A stretch of 64,000 bases of DNA, taken from Diaphorobacter limosus. GTDB lineage: Bacteria; Pseudomonadota; Gammaproteobacteria; Burkholderiales; Burkholderiaceae_C. The stretch is taken from NCBI RefSeq assembly GCF_033100095.1, contig NZ_CP136921.1:218501-282500 (forward strand), written 5' to 3'. Below the pieces are notes generated by a model that made no database searches, was not told the origin of the DNA, and saw only the letters and a list, made by a program, of their open reading frames with translations. The translations under genes and the position numbers were made by a program. This document shows, in pieces, positions 63,525 to 64,000 of this stretch (position 1 is its first letter; every line of letters starts with the position of its first letter).

Positions 63525-64000
63525 CCAATCACTCCTTCAAAAAATATCTGCCAGTGCGCGCCCTTGCGCGTCCAGTACTGGCGCCTGGTGGTGCCGGTGC
63601 GCGCGCCTTCGGCCAGTTCGCCGAAAGTGACCACCATGGTGTCGCTGCTGTCGGTCCAGCGCAGCATGCTCTTGTCCTTGAGCAATACCGCGCGACCGCG
63701 CAGGGTGCGGTGCTCGGCCTGCAGCGTCTGCGTCCACTGCTCCAGATCGAGGTTGCGCAGGCCCTGGAACTCGGGTGCGTAGAAGGTCAGCAGGCGCTGC
63801 ATGTCGCCATGCGACCTGGCCGTGCGCCAGGCCTCGAGCACGGCATGGAAGGACTGGCGCTCGGCCTGCAGTGCGTGGGGCTTGACCCACTGCAGCTGGC
63901 GCGCGATGACCACCGGGGTGGTGCGCGGCTCCACGGTTTTCAGGATGCGCTCCAGATCCGGGTTGGCCAGGGCCAGGCAGCCGTCGGTGGCCTGCGGCGC
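63521..64000 (-). CDS. L,D-transpeptidase family protein, 5' end outside window
   Basis: Only the last 159 codons are present. The window edge carries [16 protein letters not shown], the end of a YkuD L,D-transpeptidase domain, including the catalytic Cys. It is followed by an NTF2/SnoaL-like domain: [23 protein letters not shown] then [23 protein letters not shown]. The combined form is seen in YkuD proteins of betaproteobacteria. Coupled to ppiA. Confidence 0.82.
   Translation of the reverse strand, partial: APQATDGCLALANPDLERILKTVEPRTTPVVIARQLQWVKPHALQAERQSFHAVLEAWRTARSHGDMQRLLTFYAPEFQGLRNLDLEQWTQTLQAEHRTLRGRAVLLKDKSMLRWTDSSDTMVVTFGELAEGARTGTTRRQYWTRKGAHWQIFFEGVIG

Overview
The window is GC-rich chromosomal DNA of a betaproteobacterium, most likely family Comamonadaceae (Acidovorax/Alicycliphilus/Comamonas type). 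The case rests on gene content (rpsU-yqeY pair, SufU-type suf cluster, ybiB-cobA pair, moxR-DUF58-TgpA-mltB cluster) and on a roughly 55-bp AT-richer dyad repeat (TAGCT ... GCGCTT ... AAGCGC ... AGCTAT) scattered between and even inside genes. No database search was possible; genus level is inference.

Layout. 1-12.3 kb: metabolic genes (3' end of an N-formylglutamate amidohydrolase, murI, a short DnaJ-type protein, a DUF938 methyltransferase, HpaI-type aldolase, gabD, a UxaA remnant, a patatin lipoprotein, glutathione reductase, tartrate/D-malate dehydrogenase with a divergent LysR regulator, and a GNAT-Rnk fusion). 12.4-13.4 kb: rpsU-yqeY with promoter and internal terminator. 13.5-19.5 kb: a tightly overlapping sufBCDSUT operon. 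19.5-24 kb: a flavoprotein carrying two repeat insertions, then a 968-codon gene that joins peptidoglycan-binding, GH19-lysozyme-like, papain-like and alpha/beta-hydrolase-like parts.

24-29.65 kb is an AT-richer accessory island. Two attC-like sites and a further core-site pair delimit integron-type cassettes (a DUF333 lipoprotein and an acyltransferase) with no integrase in view. The acyltransferase is split by two identical inverted IS5-family copies enclosing an IS110-family element with a frameshifted transposase. The 4-bp flanks of the IS5 copies match as target duplications only if the segment between them was inverted. 29.65-31.8 kb: cobA, ybiB, a cupin; then a truncated DedA protein.

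32.3-45.7 kb holds two complete tripartite efflux systems (RND adaptor-pump-outer-membrane factor on the minus strand; outer-membrane factor-MacA-MacB pair on the plus strand) around a DUF937 protein, a CBS protein and tsaD. 45.8-47.9 kb: a DUF2242 lipoprotein and a Leu/Ile/Val-type binding protein. 47.9-48.9 kb has no convincing gene but a large nested palindrome of about 570 bp bordered by AATTGGGGTCAGA-type repeats. 48.9-54.1 kb: mltB, TgpA-like transglutaminase, DUF58 and MoxR genes on the minus strand. 54.1-60.8 kb: histone-deacetylase-like protein, enoyl-CoA hydratase, etfBA, acyl-CoA dehydrogenase and nitronate monooxygenase, i.e. a fatty/acyl-CoA oxidation block with a candidate promoter-operator before etfB. 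60.8-64 kb: mtfA, lpxH, two cyclophilins and the 3' end of an L,D-transpeptidase.

The most unusual items are the 968-codon multi-enzyme protein, the IS-broken integron-cassette island, the large palindromic element, and dyad/REP-type repeats incorporated in frame into sufS, the flavoprotein, ybiB and the signal peptide of MltB.
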